Shown: positions 35,660 to 48,240, counted from the first letter of the stretch. The stretch is 64,000 bases of DNA from Akebia trifoliata (GCA_017979445.1 CM030714.1:14317892-14381891); one strand, 5' to 3'. Notes: generated from the letters alone by a model not told the origin. Numbers and translations are program-made.

Positions 35660-36481
35660 TTAGGCTCTTGGTTGTCTTTGTGCAAGTCGAAGCTCCCTCT
35701 TTTTATTATTCATATCAGAGATGTCCTTCCTCGTAGGCTTGAAACTAAGACCAAAATAGGGAGTGTGTTTTTGCATTCTGATCAAAGTGGCCCTGCCTTT
35801 TTCTTTAGGCCCTAACCTTTGTTTCGGACGATATCCCGCCTTCTTCATCACTCGTTTAATCATTAGATTTATTTTTGACCATTCTGCCCTTGTTTTCTCC
35901 TTCCCTCTTGGGATATTATTGATAGATGTGAACTGGAAAGCGTGAAACCCCTCTTTATCCCCGGTCATCTCTACATCAATATAAGGCACATCCGGCAATC
36001 GATTGACTGGTATGAGATTTTCTGCGAGGACCGATATCACCCTTTGTCCCATGATGAATTTGACTCGCTGGTGTAAGGAAGAAGGGACTGCCCCTGTGGT
36101 ATGAATCCAGGGTCTTCTTAGAAGGAGATTGAATGCTGAGGGTGTGTTTAGGATTTCAAACGTTACTTTAAACGTGCATGATCCAATAGTGACTGGGAGA
36201 TCCAGTTCTCCTAACGACTCAATTTTTCTATTATCAAAAGCCCTTATGGTCCTTCTAGTTGGCCTGAGGTAAGATAAATCTGCGTTTAACTTGTGCAAAG
36301 TTTGTATAGGACAAACATTAAGAGCCGAACCATTGTCGATTAGTACCCTTGCTACCATCATACCTTTATACATTACCATAATGTGCAATGGTTCAATGTG
36401 TCCACACCCCTCGCTGATAAATTCATCCTTGGTGAAGGTGATCGGATTGGGGGTCATGATCTGGCCTACCGTCTTTTCCAA
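35660..36481 (-). pseudogene. Element A retropepsin-like protease
   Basis: The frame encodes 273 residues. The active-site motif reads VLIDNGSALNVCP, an Asp-Asn-Gly-Ser variant of the usual Asp-Thr/Ser-Gly. The ELDLPVTIGSCTFKVTFEIL and FNLLLRRPWIHTTGAVPSSLHQ blocks follow, as in plant Ty3/gypsy proteases. The C-terminus (YFGLSFKPTRKDI) matches the last readable part of element B (FGLHFRFIKKDIPG). The catalytic Asp is intact. Confidence 0.85.
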
Positions 36482-37739
36482 CTCTTCTGGTGAGGTGGTC
36501 TCAGGTATATGTCACTATTAAGGACTTTGAGTAATGCTTCCCGATGATGCTCTGAGTTTAAAAACAGGTCAAAGATACTGATTTGAGCTGACATTCTGTT
36601 CAACTGTTCTACTACATTGTACTCACTCTTTCGAATAAGTTTGAGGAGGTCAGCTACCTCCTTGTCAGTTACTCTGCTCCTCTTCTTCTCTGGTTCTCCT
36701 TGTGGTATTTGTTCCTCCTCTACCAACTTTCCTTTCCCTTTTTCTTTTCTTCTATCCTCTTCCTCGTTCTGCTTTTTTTGTTTTTTTTTGATACTTTGTA
36801 GCACTTCCCTGATCTAGTCATATGCCCAATGTCTGTGATCATCGCCTCTTTCGACTTCTCAACTCCTACGGATATCACAATCATCGTCTCATAACTCCAT
36901 GGGACGGTTTGACTTGAGCGGTATGGAAATGGTTTAGGGGATATAATGGTCATGGGTTGAGGGTCTGGTTTTAGATGAAGGATGAGAGGTGGTGGATTAG
37001 GCTTGACGGTTGATGTAGTGGTGTTTGAGACTTGTGGGTTGGTGTAAGATAGGATGATGGGTGGTCGGGAGGAAAAGTTTGAAGTTTGAGGGGTCGGTGC
37101 AGTGTAATATATTACCATAGGTGGTCGAGAAGAAGGGCCTGAAGTTGGTATGGTGCAAGGTATAATGAGAGGTGGCCGAGAGGTAGAGCTTGAAGTGGGT
37201 AATGTGTATGGTATAATGAGACGTGGTTGTGAAGGATTTGAAGTTTGGGAGTTGGAGTGAATGGTAAGATTGGCCAAATTGATTGGAAGTTGGGATGATG
37301 ATTGGTTGGTTGTATCTGGTGGCAATGCATTGATGCTTGATGATGTTGGTTCTTTCCTCAGATTGACTTTAACCTTAGAGCCAATTGGTGCTATCAAAAC
37401 TGAAGGGTTGAAGCTCGGTTCATCCCTCTCTATGGAATTGACTGTCGGCTCACTACCTCCCCCATTATGCCTCGGTAGCGGGTTCTGATTGATATTCTGC
37501 TGAGGTGCTTGGGTTGCCAGACCATCCAAGATGATCGTTTTCCTATCGATTAGATTTTGAACTTGGTGCTTAAGTTGCCAGCATTGGTCGGTGGTATGCC
37601 CCAGTGCACCCATATGGAACTCACAGAATTGTTTGGGATTATACCCTGATCCCTTTACCGCCTCTGGGTTTGGCTGTCTTTTAGTAAGATATTCTCCCTT
37701 AAGTAATGCTGGAAGTAGTTCTAATAGAATCATAGACAA
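36466..37739 (-). pseudogene. Element A gag C-terminal half with zinc knuckle
   Basis: 37739-36720 contains a CCHC-like knuckle, CEFHMGALGHTTDQCWQLKH, then QVQNLIDRKTIILDG. A long Pro/Ser-rich stretch follows. The frame 36804-36466 continues with a Lys/Glu-rich segment (KKKQKKQNEEEDRRKEKGKG) and KEVADLLKLIRKSEYNVVEQ. Element B has collinear counterparts at 49829-51067. Confidence 0.85.
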
Positions 37740-37811
37740 GTGGGTGAAGACTCGAGGGACCCTGTTGGGTCGGCGCTGCTCAGTTTGATGATTCTGGGCA
37801 AATTGTGGGTT

Positions 37812-39014
37812 TTACCCAAACACTGGATTTTGTCCGTAGTGAAATGTCGGTGGAGCCGGTGCAGCTTGAGGTGGGTTTACCTTGAAAGAGACTTGAGGTA
37901 TTGGCGGCCTCTGGTTTGGTGTTGAGATGAAGAAAGGACGAATAGGTTGCACATTATTAACTTGGGCATCATCTTTTTTCTTGTTCAAGACCGTCGATTT
38001 CCGTTGAGTAGATCCCCCTGTTGGTGCCCCTAGACTGGACAGGTCGTAAATCAAACCTGATCGGATACCGTCCTCAACTCGAACCACCACTTGGACCAAT
38101 GACGAGAAGCTTGCAGTTGTATGACCCACTAGGTGCGTATAGAATGAATGGCCCAAAGTTGAGATGAATATGGTGTTCATCTCTTGTTCAGTCATTGGTG
38201 GCTTCACTTTAGAAGCCGATTCCCGCCACCTTTGGGCATACTCTTTCACACTTTCTTTTGGCTTTCGAGTCATTTTGGCCATGTCATTTCTGTCCAATCC
38301 CATGTTCGTATTGAATCTATACTCTTCCGGGAAAATTGTAACCAGGTCTTGCCAGCTCTTAATCCATAAATGATCTAATTAAGATGACTATGAGAGGGCC
38401 GCCCCTGTTAAACTCCTTTGAAAGAGCTGAACTAACAACCTGTCGTCATTACCAAATTGGCACATAGAACCACAGTAGAGTTTCAAGTGGGATAGAATGC
38501 ATCCAATGCCGTTATACTTTTCGAAGTCAGGACACTTGAATTTCGATGGTAATGGTGCATTTGGGTAGAGGCAAAGATCTCTAAACCTCATTCCGCTTGC
38601 AGAATCCTTTCCTTTCATTCTTCGGATCTCCTCTTCAACTGCTTCTAACTTGTTTGCTAATTTTTCTTCTGTGGTACTTCTTACCTCAGTTGCTCTAAAT
38701 TTGCCTTCTTATTCTTGAACGACATCTTGTCGCTGAGGGTTGCAATGAATGTGGATTGGTGGCCCTTGATTAGTCGGAGCCATGGGAGGTAGAATATTCT
38801 GTACCAGTGGTGGTAGTTGTTGGTGTTGTTCCGGTGTGGCCTGATTCGAGCCTGAGGTTTGATGTTGAATAGCCTGAATGATGCTCCGATTTGCCATTAG
38901 TAAGTCCAAAATCTTATCATGTTTTTCCAACGCCTTTACCACTATATCTAGCTTCGAAGTGAGATCTGTTATGACTTCTGTTGCCGACTGTTGAGGTTGC
39001 TCTGAGGTACTCAT
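37812..39014 (-). pseudogene. Element A gag N-terminal and capsid region
   Basis: The start MSTSEQPQQSATEVITDLTS is followed by a TAA at 38709-38711, a coiled coil (EEKLANKLEAVEEEIRRMKG) and the capsid block (FKCPDFEKYNGIGC, LVQLFQRSLTG). After stops near 38388 the frame resumes at GLDRNDMAKMTRKPKESVKE and YAQRWRESASKV (retrotran_gag) and ends at a TAA at 37812. Confidence 0.88.
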
Positions 39015-39221
39015 AATTGGTTGTGAGAGTAGAAAATACGGAGGATTGTCGGGTGGTAAGTACTTCTTTCTGGGTCATTTGGCTAGCTGTAGACAAAAGG
39101 TTAGGCATTAATATATCGTTTACACAATGAAGATGCATGATAATTTATTAGGTCAGATTGGATTAATTGGTAAAGTTGCATTAAGAAAGCCTTGAATTTG
39201 GTTGAGGTTGGATTTTTTTTT

Positions 39222-39832
39222 TGTCAGCACGGAGCTGGGGTTCGTCGGTACGGAGCCAGATATTGATCAACATGAAGCTGGGGTTTGTCAGCACGGAGCT
39301 GAAGGTTTGTCAGCACGAAACCAAATATTTGTCAGCACGGAGCTGGAAGTTTGTCAGCATGGAGCCGAAGGTTCATCGGCACAGAGTCGGAGGTTTATCG
39401 ACACGAAGTCGAAGGTTTATTAGTACGGAGCCGAAGGTTCATCAGCACAGATCTGGGGTTTGTCAGCACGGAGCTGGGGGTTTATCGGCACGGAGCCTGA
39501 TGTTTGTTAGCGCAGAGCCGAAAGTTCATCAGCACAGAGTCGGAGGTTTATCGGCAGGAAGTCGAAGGTTTATCAGCACGGAGTTGAAGGTTCATCAGCA
39601 AGAAGCTGGGGTTTGTCAGCACAGAGCTAGGGGTTTATCGGCACGGAGCCAGATGTTTGTCAGCGCAAAATCGAAGGTTTGTCAGCACAGAGTTGGAGTT
39701 TGTCAGCACAGAGCCGGAGGTTTGTCAGCACGAAGCCGGAGGTTTGTCAGCACGGAGCTGGGGGTTTATCGGCACGGAGCCGGAGTTTGTCAGTGCAGAG
39801 CCGAAGGTTTGTCAGCACAGAGCTGGGGTTTA
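39222..39832 (-). repeat. 22-bp minisatellite in the leader of element A
   Basis: About 28 units of 21-22 bp, plus-strand consensus GTCAGCACGGAGCTGGGGTT. Each has a four-base stem around a five-base loop. Stem types CAGC/GCTG, CGGC/GCCG and CGAC/GTCG all occur; about one third of the units pair perfectly. The 210-codon frame across it is a repeat artefact. Confidence 0.9.
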
Positions 39833-40744
39833 AATTATTTTTTTTTTTTGTAACTTGTTAGAAAACGATTGGATTTATTTGAATTAGCCAAAAGGTTGTT
39901 GATTCTGATGGATCATATTTTGGGTTGAAATTGGAAGATGGGCCTACTTTGGGTTGAATATGGATTATGGATCGATTCGAAAATGGATATGGCTCATAGA
40001 CTCAATTCAGATTGGATATGGGTCAATGGACCTGGGTTGGATTAGATATAGGTTGTAGACCCAATTCAAAATGGATACGGGTCGCGGATTACATTTGGAT
40101 CAGATATGGGTCGTGGACCCAATTAGAATGGATATGGGTCGTGGACCCATTTTTGAAGTGGGTATGAGTCATGGACCCAATTGGATATGGATATGGGTCA
40201 CGGACCTACTTGAAAATGGGTATGGGTCGTAAACCCATTTGAAAATGGATATGGGTCGTAGACTATTTGGGAATGGGTATGGGTCGTAGACCCATTTGGA
40301 AATGGATTTTGAAGCGAATATGGGTCGTGGACCCATTGGGAATGGATCTTGAAGCGGATTTAGGTCGTGAACCCATTTAGAAATGGATATGGGTCATGGA
40401 TCCAACTGGAAGTGAGTATGGGTCGCAGATCCATTTTGGTGTAGATATGATTTGTGGGCCCGATTTAAATTGATCCTCGATGATGGATGATGGCAAGGTT
40501 GATAGTGTGCTATGTTGGATCAAGATTAATATCGATAGGTAGAGTGTAGGTGAGCTCCGTTTGGATCCAACACCAAGTGATGAGGGGTGGGCCCTAAACT
40601 TAACGATAAAAATTATCCATTCAATCATTTTAAAGTCTTGAAACTCAAAAGAAAAATAAAGTCCAAGAGAAAAGTTGTCAGGACTGATGTAAGGGATGAA
40701 ATGAGAAAATTTTTTTTATAAAATTTTTTTGGGACCCTTTTTTC
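39833..40744 (-). repeat. GGGTC..GACCC hairpin repeats in the leader of element A
   Basis: From about 39980 to 40440 an irregular unit of about 30-36 bp repeats around ATATGGGTCGTGGACCCA, whose GGGTC and GACCC pair around a three-base loop. Variants such as GGGTCGTAGACCC keep the pairing; others do not. Element B has decayed copies at 21165-21215. Confidence 0.7.
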
Positions 40745-40873
40745 AAAAACGGATATGCATAATTTATGCTTATCCATTTTTTAAAAATAGATATGTGTAA
40801 ATTCTACCTATCCTTGCTTATAAAATGGATAAGTATAGTTTATACTTATCCGTTTCGCAAAAACGGACCAGAA
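40745..40873 (+). repeat. Palindromic 38-bp tandem repeat, array 3
   Basis: About three and a half units, with full cores at 40771, 40809 and 40847. The last, TATCCGTTTCGCAAAAACGG, is followed by ACCAG as in arrays 1 and 2. It lies between gag and the PBS of element A. Confidence 0.8.
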
Positions 40874-41595
40874 GCAATTATTTTCGGTCATGGACACAAT
40901 ACTCACTGGTTGTGAGTACATTGTTTACTATTATTGTTCTTGGGCAAAATTTTATTTTATTTTATGCAAAATAAGATGAGTAAATTTGAAAATGAAGACG
41001 CTCCCATTTTACCTAGGGGAGAATAAGAAAAAAAAAAGAAAATCCTAAATTCTATACAATGTTGCTTTCATGGGCTTCTAAATAAAATTTACAAAGTTGT
41101 CTCCTTGGATGGGGAAAATTATACTAATGAGGGGTTGATAAATTATTTTTCCAAAATTGTGTCCTAAGCCTCTAATCGTGTTACTGCATGTGGCTATAGG
41201 TGGCTTTACGGTTACCCATGCTTCAAACCTTGATGCATACCGAGGTACACACGTCTCAAGTTGGTGATTGGGTTGGATGTGTTCGTCCCTGTACATGAAA
41301 TAAGCGATCTCGAGTCGTGAAACTACTAGGCATCCGGGTTTTTAACTTTTATAGGTAAAAGAGGTTTGTGTAATGGGCTATGCAAACGTAAGGGCACAAG
41401 TGCATTTTTAAAAACAATAAGTATCAACCCCCCCTTACAAGCATTCAACTTACAAAATGTTAAATAATATATTACAACCATTCCTCAAGAAAAAGAAAGC
41501 AAAGCATCAAACAAAACACAAACAACAACAATGTTAGTAAACACACAAAACATTATTGTAAAAATGGCCAAATGATCATGGTTTGAACCCGTAAA
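40874..41595 (-). other. Leader of element A next to the PBS
   Basis: No gene recognised; A-rich on the plus strand from 41440 to 41560. Confidence 0.5.
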
Positions 41596-41614
41596 CTCCC
41601 TAGTGGAGTCGCCA
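41596..41614 (-). promoter_or_regulatory. Primer-binding site of element A
   Basis: The minus strand reads TGGCGACTCCACTAGGGAG, three bases after the end of the 5' LTR. It differs from element C's site (TGGCGACTCCACTGGGGAC) at two positions. This fixes A's orientation. Confidence 0.9.
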
Positions 41615-41617
41615 AGT

Positions 41618-42136
41618 TGTAGACATGAGAATGTTCATCCTTGAACCTCAATGCTACGTCGTTTGGAGTAGCCACCATTCTTTTTTGTAAATGGGTGTGA
41701 ATGGGCACCCGAATCGATTATTTTGAAAATAATTTTTTATGGCATTGTAGTGACTCTCAATCATGAAAAAGGTATGGTCTACCTAAGATCTAAGTAAGGG
41801 GATTCGGTTAGAGAATAGGGAAGGTGTTAAGCACCCCATTCTCTCCACCTATGGTGGTTACCGTTAGATTTGACCATTTCTTAAAAGATTAACATGACAA
41901 GTGAAATGCATGAGATGTATGAAGTGGGTCGGTGCACATAGTGTGTATGTATCCCTTTGAAAGAGGATTTAATGTTTGTGTAGACATGAGGAATATCCTA
42001 TAGGAGAGGATATCCCATAAAGTCATCAGATTTTTACATGAATTGGAATGTTGGTTTAGGATTATAAAGAAGTTCCATGAATGGAGTTTCCTTTAGATCC
42101 ACAACATTAATGCATGCATGCTTACCTAGAAACTTA
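41618..42136 (-). repeat. 5' LTR of element A, part adjoining the PBS
   Basis: Matches the 3' LTR from 21452 to about 21970. It is interrupted at 42136 by the Harbinger transposon, which duplicated TTA. Confidence 0.88.
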
Positions 42137-42139
42137 GGG

Positions 42140-42901
42140 TCTGTTCTTTACAGAAGCCAGCTTCAGCTCCAGAAGCTGGCTTCTGGAAGAAGCAGAAGCC
42201 CAGAGCCTGAAAAGCCATATTCGGCAGAAGCTTGTTCGTTATAGAAGCACAGAAACCAGAAAAGCCTGTTCGTTTTATAGCTTTTTATTGCTGGATTATG
42301 GTAAAATGACCAGAATACCCTTAATATTGATAATGCACAAAATTTAACTAGAATACAATAAATATATAATTATACTAATATATATAATCAATTTATATTA
42401 AAAAATGATTAAAATAATTATTTTCAACTTAAATAAATGTATAAATTTTATGATTTTATCGAAATTTCGGCAGCACCTCCTCTTAAAAATGGACATATGA
42501 AATTTTCCTGATAAAAAAAATACCTGCATAATACACAATTTAATATCCACATAACATCCCATATATAATCTGACATTCACATAACATCCAATGTACAATC
42601 CGACATCCACATAACATCCCATGCACAATCCGACATCCACATAATATCCCATACACATTAACATTTAAACACATACATATTATACGAAAATCAAAAGTGT
42701 CGCAATGTCATACAAAGAGAGAATTATAATTTTCATTAATAGCAAATTTAAAATAGATCAAAGTTCTTAAGCTCTATCATAAGTAGCATATAATGCATTA
42801 GTTATTTCACTCCTTGTCCTCTCCATGGTAACACGAGATCGACGATCTACAGGCTCATTATTATTATCATATTCAGATGCACCTCCTTCATCTTCCACAA
42901 T
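42140..42901. other. Harbinger 3' non-coding region
   Basis: AT-rich. The plus strand has repeated ACATAACATCCCAT/ACAATCCGACATCC units at about 42530-42650. No gene. Confidence 0.5.
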
Positions 42902-44185
42902 TTATTCTTCCTCGTAACGTAAAAATTCTTCATCTGCAATTGCATGCTTCCTGCTGAAGTTATGGAGTGTCATACAAGCCAATGTAATATCTCGTTGTGT
43001 TTCAAATTTGTAACGTGGCATTTGCTTCAAAATTGACCATTTGGCTTTTAAAACTCCAAAACATCGCTCAATGACATTCCTAAGTGAAGAATGCATATAG
43101 TTAAATAATTCTTTATCTGTTATTGGCCTTGACTCTCTTCTAAAATCTTGTAAATGATATGTTGTACCCCGGTAAGGTGCGAGGTAGCCTTCCATCAACG
43201 GATATCCAGAGTCGACTAAATAATATTTGCCTTGAAAAAAAAAAGACAACCTATTAATAATGACATTTTCAATATTGTATTTTATCTTTATTTAAAAAAA
43301 ACTAACCTGGAGGAGGATGTGGAAATTGTAATGATGGCTTCGTAATAGTATCGAAGAATACGCGAGAATCATTAGCTGATCCTTCCCATCCAGCTACGAC
43401 ATGTGTAAATGTCATATCAAAAGCACAAGTGGCCATAACATTTTGTGTTATGCCTTTGTGTCCTCGAAATCTATTTTGATGCATGAATGGGATATGTGCA
43501 CTGATGTGAGTCCCATCGATCGCCCCAACACAGTCCTTATATTTACATAATTCAAATATAAATAATTATATTTGACGTTATTATAAATAATGATAAATGA
43601 AAGAAATCATTGAGAAAATACCTTAAAATATGGCCAATATCTTTCATTGGTTCGTATATGCATAGGGACTTCGTTGAGATTAGGAGGAACGATCAAAAAT
43701 TTTGAAATTTCAATTAAGGCTCTAAGAACTACATGAAAATATTTGTTAATAGTATCCAATGAATGCTTAAAAGTAGCCCTCAGTACCCTATGCCTTTCAT
43801 TGTGACCCACGGTATAGACAAACATTGCAACTTGTTCTTGGATCGAGATCATCTTTTCGTCTTTTATCAAACCCCTCCCTTCTAATATGTCACACAAATT
43901 TAGGAAAACATGCCGTTCCATCCTAAATAAATCATTGCATGTGTTACCAAGTCCATCAATGATGTCACGCACATAATCTGCTCCAGTATAACAAGAATTC
44001 CTATGTGGTTCTCTATAAATAAAGGTGTCAACATATTGATGTATCGCAACAGTGGCACATGTTACCAAAATATCTAATGACAAATCATCATCTACGACAT
44101 TCACGTCATTAACTTCATCATTATTGGACATATCATCGTCGGTTGACGTACCATCATGGGTGGAAATATCATCATCGGAATCCAT
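42902..44185 (-). CDS. PIF/Harbinger transposase (DDE superfamily)
   Basis: Three exons, 44185-43622, 43535-43307 and 43230-42902, with GT/AG introns in compatible phases. They give 1122 bases, 373 residues and a stop, with no internal stop or frameshift. I prefer the ATG at 44185 (MDSDDDIS), followed by an acidic N-terminus, over the one at 44209. An HTH-like region (FRMERHVFLNLCDILEGRGL) precedes the catalytic domain. The three acidic catalytic positions are present: Asp in GAIDGTHI, Asp in GWEGSANDSRVF and Glu in SLRNVIERCFGVLKAKW, with GYLAPYRG before it. It cuts and joins the transposon ends together with its Myb-like partner. The gene may be functional. Confidence 0.88.
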
Positions 44186-44463
44186 AAGTCTGTATAAGTA
44201 CATAAGCACAAATTATTCATTTAAAACTATAACATTCAAATAATATAGATAATAAAATAAGCATATTTAACATTTACTACATAATGGACATTGTCAATAG
44301 CATTCACCACCTAATGAACATATTACATAATCCAAAAAAAACATAAAAAAATAGACAAGCATTGTCATACCACCATAGGGGTGGCATATAGTCATAACCA
44401 CCAATGAAAGATGGCAATACAAAAAACATATTAAAACCACAAAAAACACATTAAAATCACACA

Positions 44464-45538
44464 CTATCTAGAATGATGAACTCGAGCATCCTCCATTTCG
44501 CCATCCAACCACCCGATACGGAGTTCATTTGTTTTCAGCGTGCACCAAATTTGCCTGTACTCCTTCTTCATACTGAATAATTTTAGTGCAAACCGATAAC
44601 GATCACTATTAGGAATGATTTCTGTTGTTGCATCCAACAAATCAATGCACTCCTTAATGCTACCAGATTGTGTAGGTGGTGGGGGTGTTGCACTACTCGC
44701 ACTCGTCCTAGATGAAACTGCTTCAACCAAACGCTCAATTTGTCGTCCCAACATAACTGCATTCGTCATTTTCTGTCGTTTGGAATGTTGGAAATCTATG
44801 TTACTTTTAGATTTCATACGCGATGGTGCAATAAATGGAGGGATACCATCACTATCAACATCAGGACTAACATCGACAGGTGGTTGGGACTCTGGTGGTT
44901 GCGTTTCTTGAACAAACGCATCATCATCATCATCGTCATCATCCTGAAGCTCGTGCTCAACTGCTCTAGATGACTCAGTAGATGGACGCACACCAGGATT
45001 ACAAGAGCTCGCAACATACTCTCCAGTAGCATAAGTCCCTCCAAACAGTATATCCAACTCTTCAACATGTTCTAGTCCATCATAACGCCATTGTGCATCA
45101 GTTTTATTTTTCTACAAAATAAATAAACTTTTTTATAAAATTGAATTGGTAAACGTGATATTCCTATTTGGTAATCTAATCGAAAATTACCTCCAACCAA
45201 GAGTTCCACCATTCATCGCTCGCCAATACCTTATTGTTAACAGCATCATAACCCACTCCAGAACATGCTTTTAATTTAATCCATCTAGCCCAAGTACCTT
45301 TTGTTTTATCCCAATGATTCTTATGTTGCTTCTTAGTGTAACTAAGCCCCGTCGTTGTTTGAAATTGCTTCATTAGAGATGAATACCCTGATACATTCAA
45401 TGAAGTACCGGGTCTTTTTCCCTTCTTAACTAATTCCACACAGATATCAACCCAAATCTTATGAAGATAGGGTGTCCATCTTGCATAATCAATTTTTGAC
45501 TCTGTTTCTTTTGGTTCTGTTACTTTTTGTCTTGGCAT
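44464..45538 (-). CDS. Harbinger ORF1: Myb/SANT-like DNA-binding protein
   Basis: Two exons, 45538-45191 and 45111-44464, with a GT/AG intron, total 996 bases and 331 residues. The N-terminal third is a Myb/SANT-like trihelix (ARWTPYLHKIWVDICVELVK, KKQHKNHWDKTKGTWARW). The middle is acidic (a run of eight Asp) and Pro-rich. A basic SKRQKM patch follows. The C-terminus (YRFALKLFSMKKEYRQIW) resembles the conserved tail of such host proteins. In studied PIF/Harbinger elements this protein binds subterminal repeats and helps import the transposase. No disabling change is seen. Confidence 0.85.
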
Positions 45539-46826
45539 CTGATAATTTGATTATTCATTTAAAAAAATGAAAAGTAATGGATAAGAATAAAGAATGAAAA
45601 ACGTAATAAAATATAAGTAACAACAATAAGAATCATAAGAAAACAAATAATTATCATAAACAAATAATTAAGTTTGGTAATTTTACAAACACCTAACATA
45701 CAATTTATCAAACCATTCACTCAATCCTAAATCAAAATCAACTTATAATTTAACAATCAAATAAAATATCAACCAATGTCACCAAAATTCAACTTACAAA
45801 ATAAACTCAATCACAAATTTTAAAATTTGGCATAAGTTATTTGGAAATAATTTCCTAACAATGTCACCAAGGCAAATGATATATGGTTCTGTGATTGGGA
45901 TGTGTGTGAACGTGTGGCATCAGAAAATCATTACACTTTACAAATTGTGTTGATAATATCCCTTCTTGAAAGAATAATGATGAATGCACACAGTCTTCCT
46001 ACACGCCTTGACATGGTAAAGTTATAAACTGTTTTTGCCACAATAGATTTAACTCATTCATTTAGTTAAATTAGTAGATAAATTTGTTGAATTGGGTGTG
46101 AGTTGTTTGTGTAGGAGAAGCTCAGATTGGTCCCATGATCGCTCATTTTGATCCTTCTATTCATTATCGACTATTATTGGAACCTGTCTTAATGGGTTGA
46201 TTACCTATTTCCTTAACTAAAGTTTTACTTTGACTTATAAATTTAATACATTTTAGTGACTATCGAAACATAAAAGAATGAATTAAGTGTTCCACTTTGT
46301 CTTCTTTTTCAATTATTTAATAAAACAAGATAGTGAAAACTTGTTAGGTCTGATATAATGCATCAAATTCGATGCACATTCATATAAAATTTAATATGTC
46401 CACAATACCCCAGAACTGAATCAAACCAAACTAAGAGTGATTTGGATTTGTTCGGTTCTAAGCTATATTTAGTTTGGTTTTGGTTCAAGACTTATAGTAC
46501 CCATCAAGTTCGTTTCAGTTCTAATATATCCCCCAACCCGAACCGTGTGCACCCCTAATAACAGTGGTAGTTTTGTAACTGACAAGGATAGTTTTGTAAA
46601 TTGGAGATATCATTCAATAAACCACGAATACAAGTGGGTTGTATTGTTATATTCCTTCAACGTGGTGTTCAATGGACTTGGGTGTATGCGATAGGTGGCA
46701 TGTGCTAGAGATCTACAACCACTGTGATGATAAATTTTGTGAGCAAAACATCACTTAAAAGTCTGTGATAAATAACCAAAGAGTCTGCCACAATGTAATA
46801 TTTGTATTTGGCATTACAAAATCATG

Positions 46827-46898
<72 letters not shown>

Positions 46899-48236
46899 AT
46901 GTATACACACATACAAAATCTTGATGAAAAGGACCACTCTTTCATATTAAACGAGACAGACAGCAAAATTTGGATTCTAGAGAGTGTTCAATGTCCAACA
47001 CGGACACGTCAAATCAAATAGAATCTTACACAGACTAGGAATCCGTCAATGATTGGCCCTAGATTTCTTAATCTATAAATACCGCCTGTATCCCTAGATT
47101 TCTTTCCAATTCAAGAAACAAGAAATAAGAAATTTTCTCTCGAAGAGATCACAACAGTGTTTGTGAACCGTTAAACTACTCGAAAATTTCTAACAGATAA
47201 AATTGAATGGAGGAACAGATTCGTGCAGCCAATCCCAAATAATGATGATGATGATATTTTATATGAGTTTGGGATCTTTAGGTAGTATTGATTACCTCAC
47301 ATTTTTATATGGTTTCCAAAATCAGAACTCATCCGAAATAAAAATAACTCATCAAGTCGATTTACAGCAAAATCAGAACTAATCCAAAATAAACAAATTA
47401 AACAAATTATCAAAAAAAACAAATAAACAAATTAAAAAAAAATAAATTAAGCATTGAATTAGGAGGAATCGGTAACAATCCGAAATAAAAAAACTCATCA
47501 AGTCGATTTACAGCAAAATCAGAACTCATCCGAAGTCAGCTCCATTGAACAAATTATCAAAAAATAAAAATAAATAAACAAATTAAAATTTGATACCTTA
47601 CCTGGTCGTTAATGACGGAAGCAAAGGACTCGATTTGCCGTTACCGAAGAGGTGGTTAATCGCGGTCTGTAATGAGACGAGATTGTGCTCTACTGTTAGG
47701 GCTTTCGTTTCTGAGAAAAAGATGAGAGAAAGAGGGAAGAGACCTCTGCGATAATGAAAGTTGAGGGAGTCGATCGTCGACAGTCGATCTTGCTGGAGAA
47801 GATGAGAAACGAAAAATGTTTCTCGATTCTTGTAGCGTGAGAGACAGATGAGATAAGGGAGAAGGATTGACAGTTGATCGGGTTGAAGAAGCGAGAGAAA
47901 CGAGAAGGGTTACAGTCGGTGGGTTGAAGGAGACGAAAGTTGAGAGAGAATGGTTCGATTCTCTTTCGACTTTAGGTTAAAAATGGCTTGGAAATTTAAC
48001 TAAAGATGAGGGCATTTCGGTAATTGCACGTCTACCGTTTTTCGGTAACGAGCTTCGCGCAAAAGCCGAACGAAGAAGTCGGCACGGAGAGACTCTAAAA
48101 AAGAGCCATTTTTAAGCTTTTTTTTTTAATTTATCGAAGCTACAAAAGCCGAAACGAACATACATCAATCGGCTTTTTAGGCTTAAAAGCTCAAAAAGCT
48201 CAAAAAGCTGGCTTTGAAAGCCCAAACGAACAGGCC
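45539..48236. other. Harbinger upstream region with (TA)n
   Basis: No further gene. A (TA)n tract lies at 46828-46894. At about 47080 a TATA-like CTATAAATACC on the plus strand is followed by a leader-like stretch, perhaps an old LTR or promoter fragment. 47600-48000 is purine-rich (GAGAGA, GAAGAA) and may be the shared 5' region of the minus-strand genes. Confidence 0.45.
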
Positions 48237-48240
48237 CTTA

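Larger units (their letters stand above)
42137..48237. mobile_element. PIF/Harbinger DNA transposon
   Basis: 6101 bp with imperfect terminal repeats (left GGGTCTGTTCTTTACAG, right complement GGGCCTGTTCGTTTGG) and a TTA duplication at 42134-42136 and 48238-48240. The uninterrupted LTR at 21452-23557 shows the empty site. Subterminal AGAAGCCAGCTTC/GAAGCTGGCTTCT repeats can fold. Inside are the two genes typical of this superfamily, both on the minus strand: a DDE transposase and a Myb/SANT-like protein. Confidence 0.93.

Noticed and set aside
39202..39861. Frames of 60-210 codons in the 22-bp array
   Set aside because: Repeat artefacts inside the non-coding leader of element A, on the strand opposite to its genes.
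47080..47220. Host gene start (TATA, leader, ATGGAGGAAC)
   Set aside because: The frame closes after about a dozen codons and the region lies inside the Harbinger transposon; an old promoter or LTR fragment is more likely.
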